From: Sphingomonas sp. Leaf20
GTDB lineage: Bacteria; Pseudomonadota; Alphaproteobacteria; Sphingomonadales; Sphingomonadaceae
Direction of reading: 5' to 3'
Length of the DNA: 64,000 bases
Assembly (NCBI RefSeq): GCF_001421535.1
Contig: NZ_LMKN01000009.1
Location: 484,030-548,029 of the forward strand
The position numbers and the translations under genes were made by a program. How positions within the stretch are numbered: the stretch's first letter is position 1; each line of letters opens with the position of its first letter. The notes under the pieces were generated by a model. The model was not told where the DNA came from. It searched no databases and worked only from the letters and a program-made list of their open reading frames with translations. Below are positions 25,508-34,071 of the stretch, one piece after another.

Positions 25508-27655
25508 ATGAGGCTGATTGGTTGGCTTGGGTTTACCGTTGCCGCGCTTGTTGCCGGCACGACCGCGGCGCAGGCCGAGGATGGATATGACCTCTGGATG
25601 CGCTATCGCACGCTGTCGCCCGCCAAGGCGGCGACGCTGCATCGCGACGCGCAGGCGGTCGAAATCCGCGGCGACAGCGCGACGCTTCGGGCCGCCGCCG
25701 ACGAGCTGCGCCGCGGGCTGACGGGCCTGACGGGCGCCGCCTTGCTGCAGGGCAGCAGCACGACCGCGATCATGCTCGCGACGGCGTCCGACCGCGACGT
25801 CGCGGCGCTCAGGCTGCCGGTGGCGTCGCTCGGGGACGAGGGCTATGTCGTGCGCGCCGTATCGATCGGCGGCCGACGCGTGACGCTGATCACCGCGAAC
25901 ACCGATCGGGGCGTGCTGTACGGCAGCTTCGCGCTGCTGCGCCATCTCCAGACCGGCGGGACGTTGGCAGGCGTCGCGCTGTCCTCGGCACCGCGCGTCA
26001 AGTTGCGCGTGCTCAATCACTGGGACAATCTCGATGGCGTCGTCGAGCGCGGCTATGCGGGGCAGTCCTTGTGGGACTGGTGGACGCTCCCCGACTTCAA
26101 GGATCCGCGCTACACCGATTACGCACGCGCCAATGCGTCGATCGGGATCAACGGGACGGTCCTGAACAACGTCAATGCCAAGCCCGAGAGCCTGTCGCCC
26201 CGCTATATCGCGAAGGCCGCGGCGCTGGCCGACGTCTTCCGCCCCTATGGAATCAAGGTGTATCTGTCGGCACGCTTTTCGGCACCGATCGAGCTTGGCG
26301 GGCTGAAGACGGCCGATCCGCTCGATCCGCAGGTGGCGGCGTGGTGGAAGGCCAAGGCCGACGAGATCTATCGTGCGATCCCCGATTTCGGCGGGTTCCT
26401 CGTCAAGGCCAACAGCGAGGGACAGCCGGGCCCGCGCGACTATAACCGCAGCCATGCGGACGGCGCCAACATGCTCGCCGCCGCCGTGGCACCGCATGAC
26501 GGCATCGTGATGTGGCGCGCGTTCGTCTATGCCGAAACCGATCCCGACGATCGCGCGAAACAGGCCTATACCGAGTTCAAGCCGCTCGACGGCAGGTTCG
26601 CGAAGAACGTCATCGTCCAGGTCAAGAACGGCGCGATCGATTTCCAGCCGCGCGAGCCGTTCCATCCGCTGTTCGGCGCGATGCCCAGGACGCCGCTGAT
26701 GATCGAATTCCAGACGACGAAGGAATATCTCGGTTTCGCGACCCACCTCGCCTATCTCGGACCGATGTTCGCCGAGACGCTGGCGAGCGACACGATGGTG
26801 AGGGGCAAGGGATCGACCGTCGCGCGCGTGGTCGACGGATCGCTCGAGGGGCATGCGCTGACCGGCATGGCGGGCGTCGCCAATATCGGCCGCGATCGCG
26901 ACTGGGCCGGTTCGCCGTTCAACCAGGCGAACTGGTACGCGTTCGGACGCATGGCCTGGGATCCGACGATCGGCGCCGAGCCTGTCGCACGCGAATGGGC
27001 GGCGATGACCTTTGGCGCCTCGCCCGCGATCGTCGGTCCGGTAACCGCAATGATGATGGGATCGCGCGAGGCGGTCGTCGACTATATGACGCCGCTGGGT
27101 CTCGCGCATGTGATGGCGACGGGGCATCATTATGGTCCCGGCCCATGGGTCGCCGAGCTGAAGCGTCCCGAGTGGAACCCGGTCTATTATCACCGCGCCG
27201 ACAAGGCCGGGATCGGGTTCGACCGGACCAGGACGGGCAGCAACGCGGTTGCTCAATATGCCCCGTCGGTCGCACGCGGCTTAGCGGATCCGGCGACCAC
27301 GCCCGAACGCGACCTGCTGTGGTTCCACCATGTCGCCTGGGACCGGCCGATGGCGTCCGGGCGGACGCTCTGGGCGGAGATGGTGCATGATTACGACCGC
27401 GGCGTCGGCTATGTCGGCGGCATGCGACAGCAATGGAACGCGCTTCGGAGCGAGATCGACGCGGAGCGCTGGACGAAGACCGATCGCTTCCTCGCGATCC
27501 AGGAGCAGGAGGCGCGCTGGTGGCGCGATGCGTCGCTGAGCTACTGGATGTCGATCAACGGCCTCACACTGCCCGCGGGTGCCGCACCGCCTGCGCACGA
27601 CCTGGCGTGGTACAAGGCGCAGAGCTTCCCCTATGCGCCGGGCAACCCGCAATGA
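25508..27655 (+). CDS. aguA: Exported alpha-glucuronidase, GH67
   Basis: A 715-residue GH67 enzyme that removes (4-O-methyl)glucuronic acid from the non-reducing end of xylo-oligosaccharides. A signal peptide covers residues 1-22 (ending AAQAEDG), so it works in the periplasm. The catalytic acid Glu is in KANSEGQPGP and the pair acting as base is Asp in AIDFQPREP plus Glu in MIEFQTTKEY, matching the triad known in Cellvibrio Glc67A. The central LNHWDNLDG and C-terminal VYYHRADKAGIGFDR segments are family landmarks. ATG 25508 is preceded by GGGAGAGGAAAG. The next gene overlaps its stop. Confidence 0.95.
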   Translation: MRLIGWLGFTVAALVAGTTAAQAEDGYDLWMRYRTLSPAKAATLHRDAQAVEIRGDSATLRAAADELRRGLTGLTGAALLQGSSTTAIMLATASDRDVAALRLPVASLGDEGYVVRAVSIGGRRVTLITANTDRGVLYGSFALLRHLQTGGTLAGVALSSAPRVKLRVLNHWDNLDGVVERGYAGQSLWDWWTLPDFKDPRYTDYARANASIGINGTVLNNVNAKPESLSPRYIAKAAALADVFRPYGIKVYLSARFSAPIELGGLKTADPLDPQVAAWWKAKADEIYRAIPDFGGFLVKANSEGQPGPRDYNRSHADGANMLAAAVAPHDGIVMWRAFVYAETDPDDRAKQAYTEFKPLDGRFAKNVIVQVKNGAIDFQPREPFHPLFGAMPRTPLMIEFQTTKEYLGFATHLAYLGPMFAETLASDTMVRGKGSTVARVVDGSLEGHALTGMAGVANIGRDRDWAGSPFNQANWYAFGRMAWDPTIGAEPVAREWAAMTFGASPAIVGPVTAMMMGSREAVVDYMTPLGLAHVMATGHHYGPGPWVAELKRPEWNPVYYHRADKAGIGFDRTRTGSNAVAQYAPSVARGLADPATTPERDLLWFHHVAWDRPMASGRTLWAEMVHDYDRGVGYVGGMRQQWNALRSEIDAERWTKTDRFLAIQEQEARWWRDASLSYWMSINGLTLPAGAAPPAHDLAWYKAQSFPYAPGNPQ

Positions 27656-29022
27656 CCCGCGATCGCATCGCACCCGCCAGCAGACGCGCCACGACGCCGT
27701 GGATCGCAACAGCGCTGCTCGCCACCGCATTGGCGTCGACCGGGCTTTCCACCGGCGCCGTTGCCCGGAACCCCGCACAGGCGCCCGCCGTGCGTTCGGC
27801 AGCCGCGCAACCGTCCGAGCCTCGCTGGATCGCGACCTGGGGCACGTCGCAGCTCGTTCCGGAAGGCGATAACGCGCTCCCCGCCGACCGCGCGAGCGAC
27901 GTCACGCTGCGCCAGATCGTACGGGTGTCGGCGGGTGGCGATCTGATCCGCGTCCGGCTGTCCAACGTCTTCGGCACACGACCACTGCCGATCGGCGCCG
28001 CTCACCTTGCACACGCAGCCGCGCCGGGAACGCCGCGTATCGACGGCGGCACCTCCCTCACCTTCGCGGGACGGCCGGACACGGTGATCCCCGCGGGTGC
28101 GGAGCTCTATTCGGATCCGGTCACGCTGCACGTCGCGGCGGGCGCGGACGTCGCGGTCAGCCTGTACCTGCCGGATGCGCCGACGCCGCAGACCGGGCAT
28201 CCCGGCGCGCGGGCAACCAGCTTCACGCTTCGCGGTGCGCATGCGGCGGATGTCGCGCTCGCCGGAGCAAAGCCGACGACGCGCTGGTATGCGCTCTCGG
28301 ATATCGAGGTCATGGCGCCCGTCGCGCCAGGCACCAATTCGGGCACGATCGTCGCGATCGGCGACTCGATCACCGACGGCTATGGCGTGCTGCCCGAGCG
28401 TAATTCGCGGTGGACCGACGTGCTGGCGATACGGCTCCGCGCCAGCCCGGCGACCCGCGCGATCGGCGTCCTCAATGCAGGGATCGGCGGCAACCGCATC
28501 CTGCTCGACGGGCTCGGGCCCAATCTACTCGCGCGGTTCGACCGCGACGTGATTGCGCGAAGCGGTGTTCGCTGGGCGATCGTGCTCGAGGGGATCAACG
28601 ATCTCGGCACGCTGACCCGCGACGCGCCCGCGACCACGGCACAGCACCGCGCGCTGGTCGCGCAGATCGTCGCTGGCTACACCCAGATCGTCACCCGCGC
28701 GCACGCGCATGGCATCAAGGTCGTCGGCGGCACCGTCATGCCGTTCGGCGGCAACGACTATTATCACCCTGGCGCCCAGAACGAGGCCGATCGTCAGGCG
28801 GTCAACCACTTCATCCGGACATCCGGCCTGTTCGACGCGGTGATCGATTTCGATGCACTGATGCGTGATCCTGCGCGTCCGGACCGGCTGGCCGCAGCCT
28901 ATGATTCGGGCGATCATCTTCACCCGTCAGAGGCCGGCTACCGTGCGATGGGCGAGGCGATACCCCTGGCACTGTTCACGCCCGCAGCGTCCGGCGCGAA
29001 AGGCCGCATCCGCCGTCGCTGA
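27652..29022 (+). CDS. Exported SGNH/GDSL esterase (probable acetyl-xylan esterase)
   Basis: A 456-residue protein with an N-terminal signal/anchor (about residues 14-40). The first half looks like a beta-rich accessory region. An SGNH-hydrolase domain runs from about residue 220: block I AIGDSITDGYG (catalytic Ser), block II GIGGNRIL, block III LEGINDLG, block V GDHLHPSEAGY (Asp/His). It probably removes acetyl groups from xylan fragments so that GH67 and GH43 can act; that substrate is inferred from context. Translational coupling to aguA is likely (ATGA overlap at 27652-27655). Confidence 0.85.
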   Translation: MTRDRIAPASRRATTPWIATALLATALASTGLSTGAVARNPAQAPAVRSAAAQPSEPRWIATWGTSQLVPEGDNALPADRASDVTLRQIVRVSAGGDLIRVRLSNVFGTRPLPIGAAHLAHAAAPGTPRIDGGTSLTFAGRPDTVIPAGAELYSDPVTLHVAAGADVAVSLYLPDAPTPQTGHPGARATSFTLRGAHAADVALAGAKPTTRWYALSDIEVMAPVAPGTNSGTIVAIGDSITDGYGVLPERNSRWTDVLAIRLRASPATRAIGVLNAGIGGNRILLDGLGPNLLARFDRDVIARSGVRWAIVLEGINDLGTLTRDAPATTAQHRALVAQIVAGYTQIVTRAHAHGIKVVGGTVMPFGGNDYYHPGAQNEADRQAVNHFIRTSGLFDAVIDFDALMRDPARPDRLAAAYDSGDHLHPSEAGYRAMGEAIPLALFTPAASGAKGRIRRR

Positions 29023-29061
29023 CGCACCAGACCTGTCTTGCCGCAGCCGCCGGTTTGAGTA

Positions 29062-29075
29062 TGGTAGCGCTATCC
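29062..29075 (+). promoter_or_regulatory. LacI/XylR-type operator upstream of the GH43 gene
   Basis: TGGTAGCGCTATCC (11 of 14 matches to TGTTAGCGCTAACA, perfect AGCGCT centre). It is flanked by TTGAGT (29055-29060) and CATAAT (29080-29085), a possible -35/-10 pair with a 19-bp spacer, so the operator would sit inside the promoter. Confidence 0.55.
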
Positions 29076-29137
29076 GGTGCATAATTTCTCGACAGATCTC
29101 GATAGAAGATCGTATTCCTAGGAAGGATCCAAAGGCC

Positions 29138-30259
29138 ATGACCGTCCGTAGACTGACGCTTTTCGCGACCATGTTTCCCGTCCTGCTCGCCGGCGGTCTG
29201 GCGATCGCCCAGACGGGCAAGGCGCCTCCGGTCGCTGCCAAGGCCAACGCCGGCGGCGAATCGCGAAGTCCCGATGGCAGGCGCTATCTGGCGCAGCCGC
29301 TGGTGACCAAGATCTTCGCGGCCGACCCGTCGGCGCATGTCTTCAATGGCAAGATCTACGTCTATCCGAGCCACGACATCGATTCGGGGATCCCCGATGA
29401 TGATCTCGGCAGTCAATATGCGATGCGCGACTACCGTGTGCTCAGCATGGACCGTCCCGGCGGCCCCGTGACGATCCACCCCGTCGGCATTGACGTCGGA
29501 CATATCCCCTGGGCGTCGAAGCAGACCTGGGCTCCGGATGCCGCGTACAAGAACGGGACCTATTATCTCTACATGCCCGCGCGCGACAAGCAGGGCGTGT
29601 TCCGCATCGGCGTCGCGACGTCGAAGTCGCCGACCGGCCCGTTCAAGGCCGAGCCGCTGCCCATCCGCGGCAGCTTCTCGATCGATCCCGCGGTATTCAG
29701 CGACACGAATGGCGAAAGCTATATGTATTTCGGCGGCATCTGGGGCGGGCAGCTGCAGCGCTGGGCCAATGGTCGCTTCGACGCCAATGCGGGCGACACC
29801 GACCTGAAGCAGGACGACAAGCCCGCCCTCGCCCCCAAGGTCGCGCGGATGTCGGCAGACATGAAGCAGTTCGCCGAGGCCCCCCGCGACGTCCAGATCG
29901 TCGACGAGGCGGGCAAGCCGATCCTCGGCGGTGACCACGAGCGGCGGTTCTTCGAAGCGTCATGGCTGTTCAAGCGCAGCGGCAAATATTATTTCACCTA
30001 CTCGACGGGCGACACGCATTTTCTCGCCTATGCGATCGGCGACAATCCGTATGGCCCGTTCCGCTATACCGGGCATATCATGACGCCGGTCCAGGGCTGG
30101 ACGACGCACCACTCGATCATCGAGTTCAAGAACCGCTGGTGGCTGTTCTATCACGACACGCAGTTGTCGAACCGCAATAACCTGCGCTCGGCGAAGATGA
30201 CCGAGATGACGTTCCGTCCCGACGGGACGATCAACCCGATCGACCCGTTCAAGGATTGA
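29138..30259 (+). CDS. Exported glycoside hydrolase family 43 (xylosidase/arabinofuranosidase-like)
   Basis: A 373-residue five-bladed beta-propeller hydrolase with a signal peptide (residues 1-25, ending AIAQTG). The GH43 catalytic residues are visible: base Asp in FAADPSAHVFNGKIY, pKa-modulating Asp in SIDPAVFSD, acid Glu in RFFEASWLF. It probably releases xylose or arabinose from xylan oligomers in the periplasm. It has its own operator, 62 bp upstream, besides possible read-through from the aguA-esterase unit. Confidence 0.9.
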   Translation: MTVRRLTLFATMFPVLLAGGLAIAQTGKAPPVAAKANAGGESRSPDGRRYLAQPLVTKIFAADPSAHVFNGKIYVYPSHDIDSGIPDDDLGSQYAMRDYRVLSMDRPGGPVTIHPVGIDVGHIPWASKQTWAPDAAYKNGTYYLYMPARDKQGVFRIGVATSKSPTGPFKAEPLPIRGSFSIDPAVFSDTNGESYMYFGGIWGGQLQRWANGRFDANAGDTDLKQDDKPALAPKVARMSADMKQFAEAPRDVQIVDEAGKPILGGDHERRFFEASWLFKRSGKYYFTYSTGDTHFLAYAIGDNPYGPFRYTGHIMTPVQGWTTHHSIIEFKNRWWLFYHDTQLSNRNNLRSAKMTEMTFRPDGTINPIDPFKD

Positions 30260-30265
30260 GCGCGC

Positions 30266-30289
30266 GCCACCGCCCTGACCGGCGGTGGC
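30266..30289 (+). terminator. Hairpin after the GH43 gene
   Basis: GCCACCGCC (30266-30274) pairs perfectly with GGCGGTGGC (30281-30289) around a 6-nt loop, eight bases after the stop. No T-run follows, so termination strength is uncertain. Confidence 0.5.
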
Positions 30290-30662
30290 GGTCCCATTCG
30301 TGATGCCGACAGGCGACGCTGCGTCCTATTACCGGGCGCGGCGTTGCTTTGCCTATGCTGCACGGAGCAGATGGGAACGGCCGCGAGCGGTTTGAATCCG
30401 CGCCACGTCACGCGACGCGATCAAGCAAGTCGAAGCATATTAAAGTAATTGTTTATATCATTCAGTCCGTCCGGAGGGCGAGGGCGCGAATCGCCGATCC
30501 GCTGAAGTGATGGTAAGAACTGACACCCTATTTATTGCATCGCAACATCGGTTTTCGCTGCATCGCCACGCCGACATTATTGTCACGTATTAAGAAGATC
30601 GTGTTTTGCCACAGTATTCACGTCATCAGCGGCGAGATTCCCGTTGACACGCCGCGCCGCTA

Positions 30663-30676
30663 TGTTAGCCCTAACA
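30663..30676 (+). promoter_or_regulatory. Best-conserved LacI/XylR-type operator, upstream of the TonB receptor
   Basis: TGTTAGCCCTAACA is a near-perfect palindrome (arms TGTTAG / CTAACA) and matches the locus pattern at 13 of 14 positions. It starts 13 bp downstream of TTGACA (30644-30649), placing it inside or just after the probable promoter. Confidence 0.65.
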
Positions 30677-30734
30677 CACCAAGCCGATCAGAGCTTGTCG
30701 ATACCAGTGCTACGCCGCTGATGGGGAGAGAATG

Positions 30735-33700
30735 ATGAGGGGTTCTGCAGTGTTGAAGGTGCTTGCGCGCTCAAGTTCGGTTGCGGCTGTCGCCGTGTGC
30801 CTGATCCATCCGGCCGCCGGCATGGCGCAGACGGCGCTGGCCACCGAAGCAGGATCGCCTGCAAGCACCGTCCAGCCGGCCAATCCCCCCGCTAGAACCG
30901 GAACCGTCGTCGCGCAGGAGCCCGTCCAGGCGCAGCAGTCGCAGGGCGACGACTCCGAAATCGTCATCACCGGGATCCGCGCCAGCCTTGGCCGCGCGAT
31001 CGACATCAAGCGGAATTCGGCGGGCGTCGTCGACGCGATCTCGGCCGAAGATATCGGCAAGTTCCCCGACACCAACCTCGCCGAGTCATTGCAGCGTGTC
31101 ACCGGCGTGTCGATCAGCCGCGCGAACGGCGAAGGGTCGCAGGTGGCCGTTCGTGGCTTCAGCGGCGGCTTCAACCTCGTCACGCTGAACGGCCGGCAGC
31201 TTCCGGCGACGAGCATCGACACGAGCACCGGCAACGCGTTCGCGACCGGCACGGGTCGCTCGTTCGACTTCCAGAACCTCGCATCCGAGGGTGTCGCCAC
31301 GCTCGAGGTCTACAAGACCGGGCGCGCCAACATTCCGTCGGGCGGCATCGGTGCGGCGATCAACGTCGTCACCCGCCGACCGCTGTCGGCGAACGAGAGC
31401 GGCCTTTCGGGGTCGATCGGTGCCAAGGCACTCTATGATACCTCGATCGACAAGGCCGAGAGCGATCCGAGCAAGGTCACGCCTGAATTGTCCGGGCTGA
31501 TCAACTACAAGAACCCGAACGAGACCTTCGGCGTCAATGTGTTCGGCAGCTATCAGCTGCGCAATTCCGCGTCGGTCCAGTCCAACCCCAATTACTGGAA
31601 CATCGTGCCGCTGGCCGATTTCCTCAACACCGCGGGCGCGTATATCCGGCCGACGACGACGATCACCAATCGTCCGACGACCCCCTATGTGCAGATCCCC
31701 AACGACAGCCGCTATCAGTTCTCGGAAAACCGCCGCGAGCGCCTGAACGGTCAGGCCAACATCCAGTTCAAGCCGAGCGACCGTTTCGAGATCTCGATCG
31801 ACGGCATGTATGCGCGCAACAAGCTGAGCGAAGAGCGTAGCGAGCAGACCAACTGGTTCCAGCGGCCGTTCACCGAAGTCACCTTCGACGACAACAAGCA
31901 GATGCAGAGCGCGGTCATCCTCGCCGAGGCGATCCAGGCCGACAAGGGCTACGAGCAGCAGCGGTTCGCGACCAAGACCGAACTCTACTCGGTCGGCGGC
32001 AATGTGAAGTGGGACTTCACCGACAATCTGCGACTGACACTCGACGCCAACCACGCCAAGTCGACGACCAATCCGGACAATTCGAACGGAACCTCGGCGA
32101 CGACGATCTCGATCGGCGCCCCGGTACGCTCCTCGCACAAGGTCGACTTCACCACCGGCTTCCCACAGCAATCCGAGACGATCAACGATTGCCGTGCGAC
32201 CAACGGCAACCGCGGTGGCAACTGCAACAACATCCTCGATGTCGGTGATCTGGGCAGCCAGGTCGCGCGACGGATCACGTCGACCCAGAAAGCGCGGATC
32301 AACCAGTTCGGCGGCGACGTCGCCTGGGACCTCGGCGGGGGCAGCAAGTTCAACGTCGGTGGCAACTATATCGACGCGAACATGCGCTCGACCACGGTCA
32401 ACAGCATCCAGACGCTGGGCGACTGGGGCATTACCGACACCGGCCGCGTCGAGGAGCTCGCCGGCGATCTCGTCGACACCTTCTGCCTCACGTGCAAGTT
32501 CGACAAGTACGACCCGAAGTCGACGGGGTCCGCGCTGGTCGCATTCCGCGCCAACGCGGTCGATCTGCTCGACGTCTTCGAGCCTTTCTATGCGGCGCGC
32601 GGCAATGCGGTTTCGCCCAGCCCGTCCGCGGACGATCGCGTCGGCGAGAAGACGTGGGCGACCTATGGTCAGATGACCTGGGCCGGCGAACTCGGGGGAC
32701 GTCGCGCCAACGCGCTGATCGGTGTGCGGTACGAAAAGACACGGGTCACGTCGATCGGCATCCAGTCGGTCCCGAGCGGGATCCGCTGGTCGCAGGACAA
32801 TGACTTCGCGGTCGACGGCGGACCGCCCAGCGGCGCCGTCACGGTGAAGGCGAGCTACGACAATCTGCTGCCCTCGCTCGATTTCAACATCGAGCCGATC
32901 GACAACGTCATGGCGCGCGCCTCGTTCAGCCGAACGCTTGCCCGTCCGGACTACGGCAATCTGTTCGCCTCCGTCAGTGCAGGGGCACCCAACCGTCCGA
33001 CCGCGCTTGGTGCCGCGCCCGCCGGCGCAAACCGCCAGGATCCGGCGCTGTTGCCGCTGGTTTCGGACAATTTCGACGTATCGCTCGAATGGTATTACAA
33101 GCCGACGAGCTTCGTGTCGGTCGGTTTCTTCAACAAGGACGTGCGCAACTTCATCGGCAACCAGGTCACCAGCGGCAATCTGTTCGGTCTGCGTGACCCC
33201 GGTTCAGGTGCGGCCGGTTCACGGTCGGGCATCGCGCTCGACTATCTCAGGACCAATGGCCTGCCGCTCAGCGACATCAACCTGTTCTCCTATACTGCGT
33301 TGCTGACGCAGAATAACGGCAACCAGGCGGCAGCGTCCGCCGCGTTCCAGCGCAATATCGATCCCGCCACAGGCGGCCTGAGCACGCAGTTCGTCGTCGA
33401 CCTCGCGAATTCGGTCGATATCGTTGCCGATGCCAATGATCCCTTGTTCAACTTCGCGATCAGCGGGCCGGTCAACAACCGCGAGGGCAACATCCACGGG
33501 TTTGAAGTCGCCTGGACCAACTTCTTCGGCCAGACAGGCTTCGGCTTCGCGGTGTCGTACACCAAGGTCAATGGCGACGTGAACGTCGACCCCTATGCCG
33601 ATCCCAACGTCAACATCTTCGCGTTGACCGGCCTGGGCGACAGCGCCAACCTGACCGCGATCTACGACAAGGACGGACTCTCGGCGCGCGTCTCGTACAA

Positions 33701-33944
33701 CTGGCGCGACAAATATCTGTCGGGCACCAACCAGGGCGGCAACCGCAACCCGCTGTTCACCGCGGCGTTCGGGACGCTCGATGCGAGCATAAGCTACGAC
33801 ATCGCGAAGAGCTTCTCGATCTCGCTCGAGGCGGTCAACCTGACGAGCGAACCCTTCCGCCAATATGCCCGCACCGAGACGAACCTCGTCTACGTGCAGG
33901 AACTGAAGCCGCGCTTCTATCTCGGCGCGCGGTACCGCTTCTGA
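30735..33944 (+). CDS. TonB-dependent outer-membrane receptor (PUL-type, probable xylan-oligosaccharide importer)
   Basis: A 1069-residue receptor. A signal peptide (ending GMAQTA) precedes a Pro/Gln-rich spacer and a TonB-box region (SEIVITGIRASL). The plug follows at about residues 75-200 (SAEDIGKFPDTNLAESLQRVTGVSISR, then VRGF and INVVTRRP), then a long 22-strand barrel ending in the terminal aromatic motif GARYRF. Length and plug match the large carbohydrate receptors of sphingomonads, Caulobacter and Xanthomonas. The operator upstream ties it to the xylan genes; the ligand is inferred. ATG 30735 has better spacing from GGGGAGAG than ATG 30732. Confidence 0.92.
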   Translation: MRGSAVLKVLARSSSVAAVAVCLIHPAAGMAQTALATEAGSPASTVQPANPPARTGTVVAQEPVQAQQSQGDDSEIVITGIRASLGRAIDIKRNSAGVVDAISAEDIGKFPDTNLAESLQRVTGVSISRANGEGSQVAVRGFSGGFNLVTLNGRQLPATSIDTSTGNAFATGTGRSFDFQNLASEGVATLEVYKTGRANIPSGGIGAAINVVTRRPLSANESGLSGSIGAKALYDTSIDKAESDPSKVTPELSGLINYKNPNETFGVNVFGSYQLRNSASVQSNPNYWNIVPLADFLNTAGAYIRPTTTITNRPTTPYVQIPNDSRYQFSENRRERLNGQANIQFKPSDRFEISIDGMYARNKLSEERSEQTNWFQRPFTEVTFDDNKQMQSAVILAEAIQADKGYEQQRFATKTELYSVGGNVKWDFTDNLRLTLDANHAKSTTNPDNSNGTSATTISIGAPVRSSHKVDFTTGFPQQSETINDCRATNGNRGGNCNNILDVGDLGSQVARRITSTQKARINQFGGDVAWDLGGGSKFNVGGNYIDANMRSTTVNSIQTLGDWGITDTGRVEELAGDLVDTFCLTCKFDKYDPKSTGSALVAFRANAVDLLDVFEPFYAARGNAVSPSPSADDRVGEKTWATYGQMTWAGELGGRRANALIGVRYEKTRVTSIGIQSVPSGIRWSQDNDFAVDGGPPSGAVTVKASYDNLLPSLDFNIEPIDNVMARASFSRTLARPDYGNLFASVSAGAPNRPTALGAAPAGANRQDPALLPLVSDNFDVSLEWYYKPTSFVSVGFFNKDVRNFIGNQVTSGNLFGLRDPGSGAAGSRSGIALDYLRTNGLPLSDINLFSYTALLTQNNGNQAAASAAFQRNIDPATGGLSTQFVVDLANSVDIVADANDPLFNFAISGPVNNREGNIHGFEVAWTNFFGQTGFGFAVSYTKVNGDVNVDPYADPNVNIFALTGLGDSANLTAIYDKDGLSARVSYNWRDKYLSGTNQGGNRNPLFTAAFGTLDASISYDIAKSFSISLEAVNLTSEPFRQYARTETNLVYVQELKPRFYLGARYRF

Positions 33945-33951
33945 TCACCGG

Positions 33952-33977
33952 CCGGCGTGTGCTTCGGCGCACGCCGG
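33952..33977 (+). terminator. UUCG-capped hairpin after the receptor gene
   Basis: An 11-bp stem (33952-33962 with 33967-33977, one G-U pair) closed by a TTCG tetraloop, an exceptionally stable RNA fold, 8 bp after the TonB receptor stop. There is no T-run behind it. It may stabilise the message end or act with the next hairpin. Confidence 0.55.
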
Positions 33978-33984
33978 ACGATGG

Positions 33985-34015
33985 AAGGGCCGCAGCACCG
34001 TGCCGCGGCCTTTTC
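33985..34015 (+). terminator. Intrinsic terminator between receptor and sapC-like gene
   Basis: AAGGGCCGC pairs with GCGGCCTTTT (one G-T pair), followed by TTTTCC. It should separate most receptor transcripts from the SapC-cupin-halogenase genes, or allow partial read-through. Confidence 0.65.
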
Positions 34016-34071
34016 CTGTTGTCCGCCGCCCCCTGGCTGATAGACCCGGACGAAAAATGGGACCGGAGCGG

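Larger units (their letters stand above)
30260..30734. other. Intergenic region upstream of the TonB receptor
   Basis: A 475-bp, relatively AT-richer gap. It starts with a 9-bp hairpin (30266-30289) after GH43. It ends with an operator-like palindrome (30663-30676) and the receptor's ribosome binding site (GGGGAGAG at 30723-30730). A TTGACA hexamer at 30644-30649 could be the receptor's -35. The middle (30300-30640) shows nothing I can name and is long enough for an untranslated RNA or a second control site. Confidence 0.5.
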
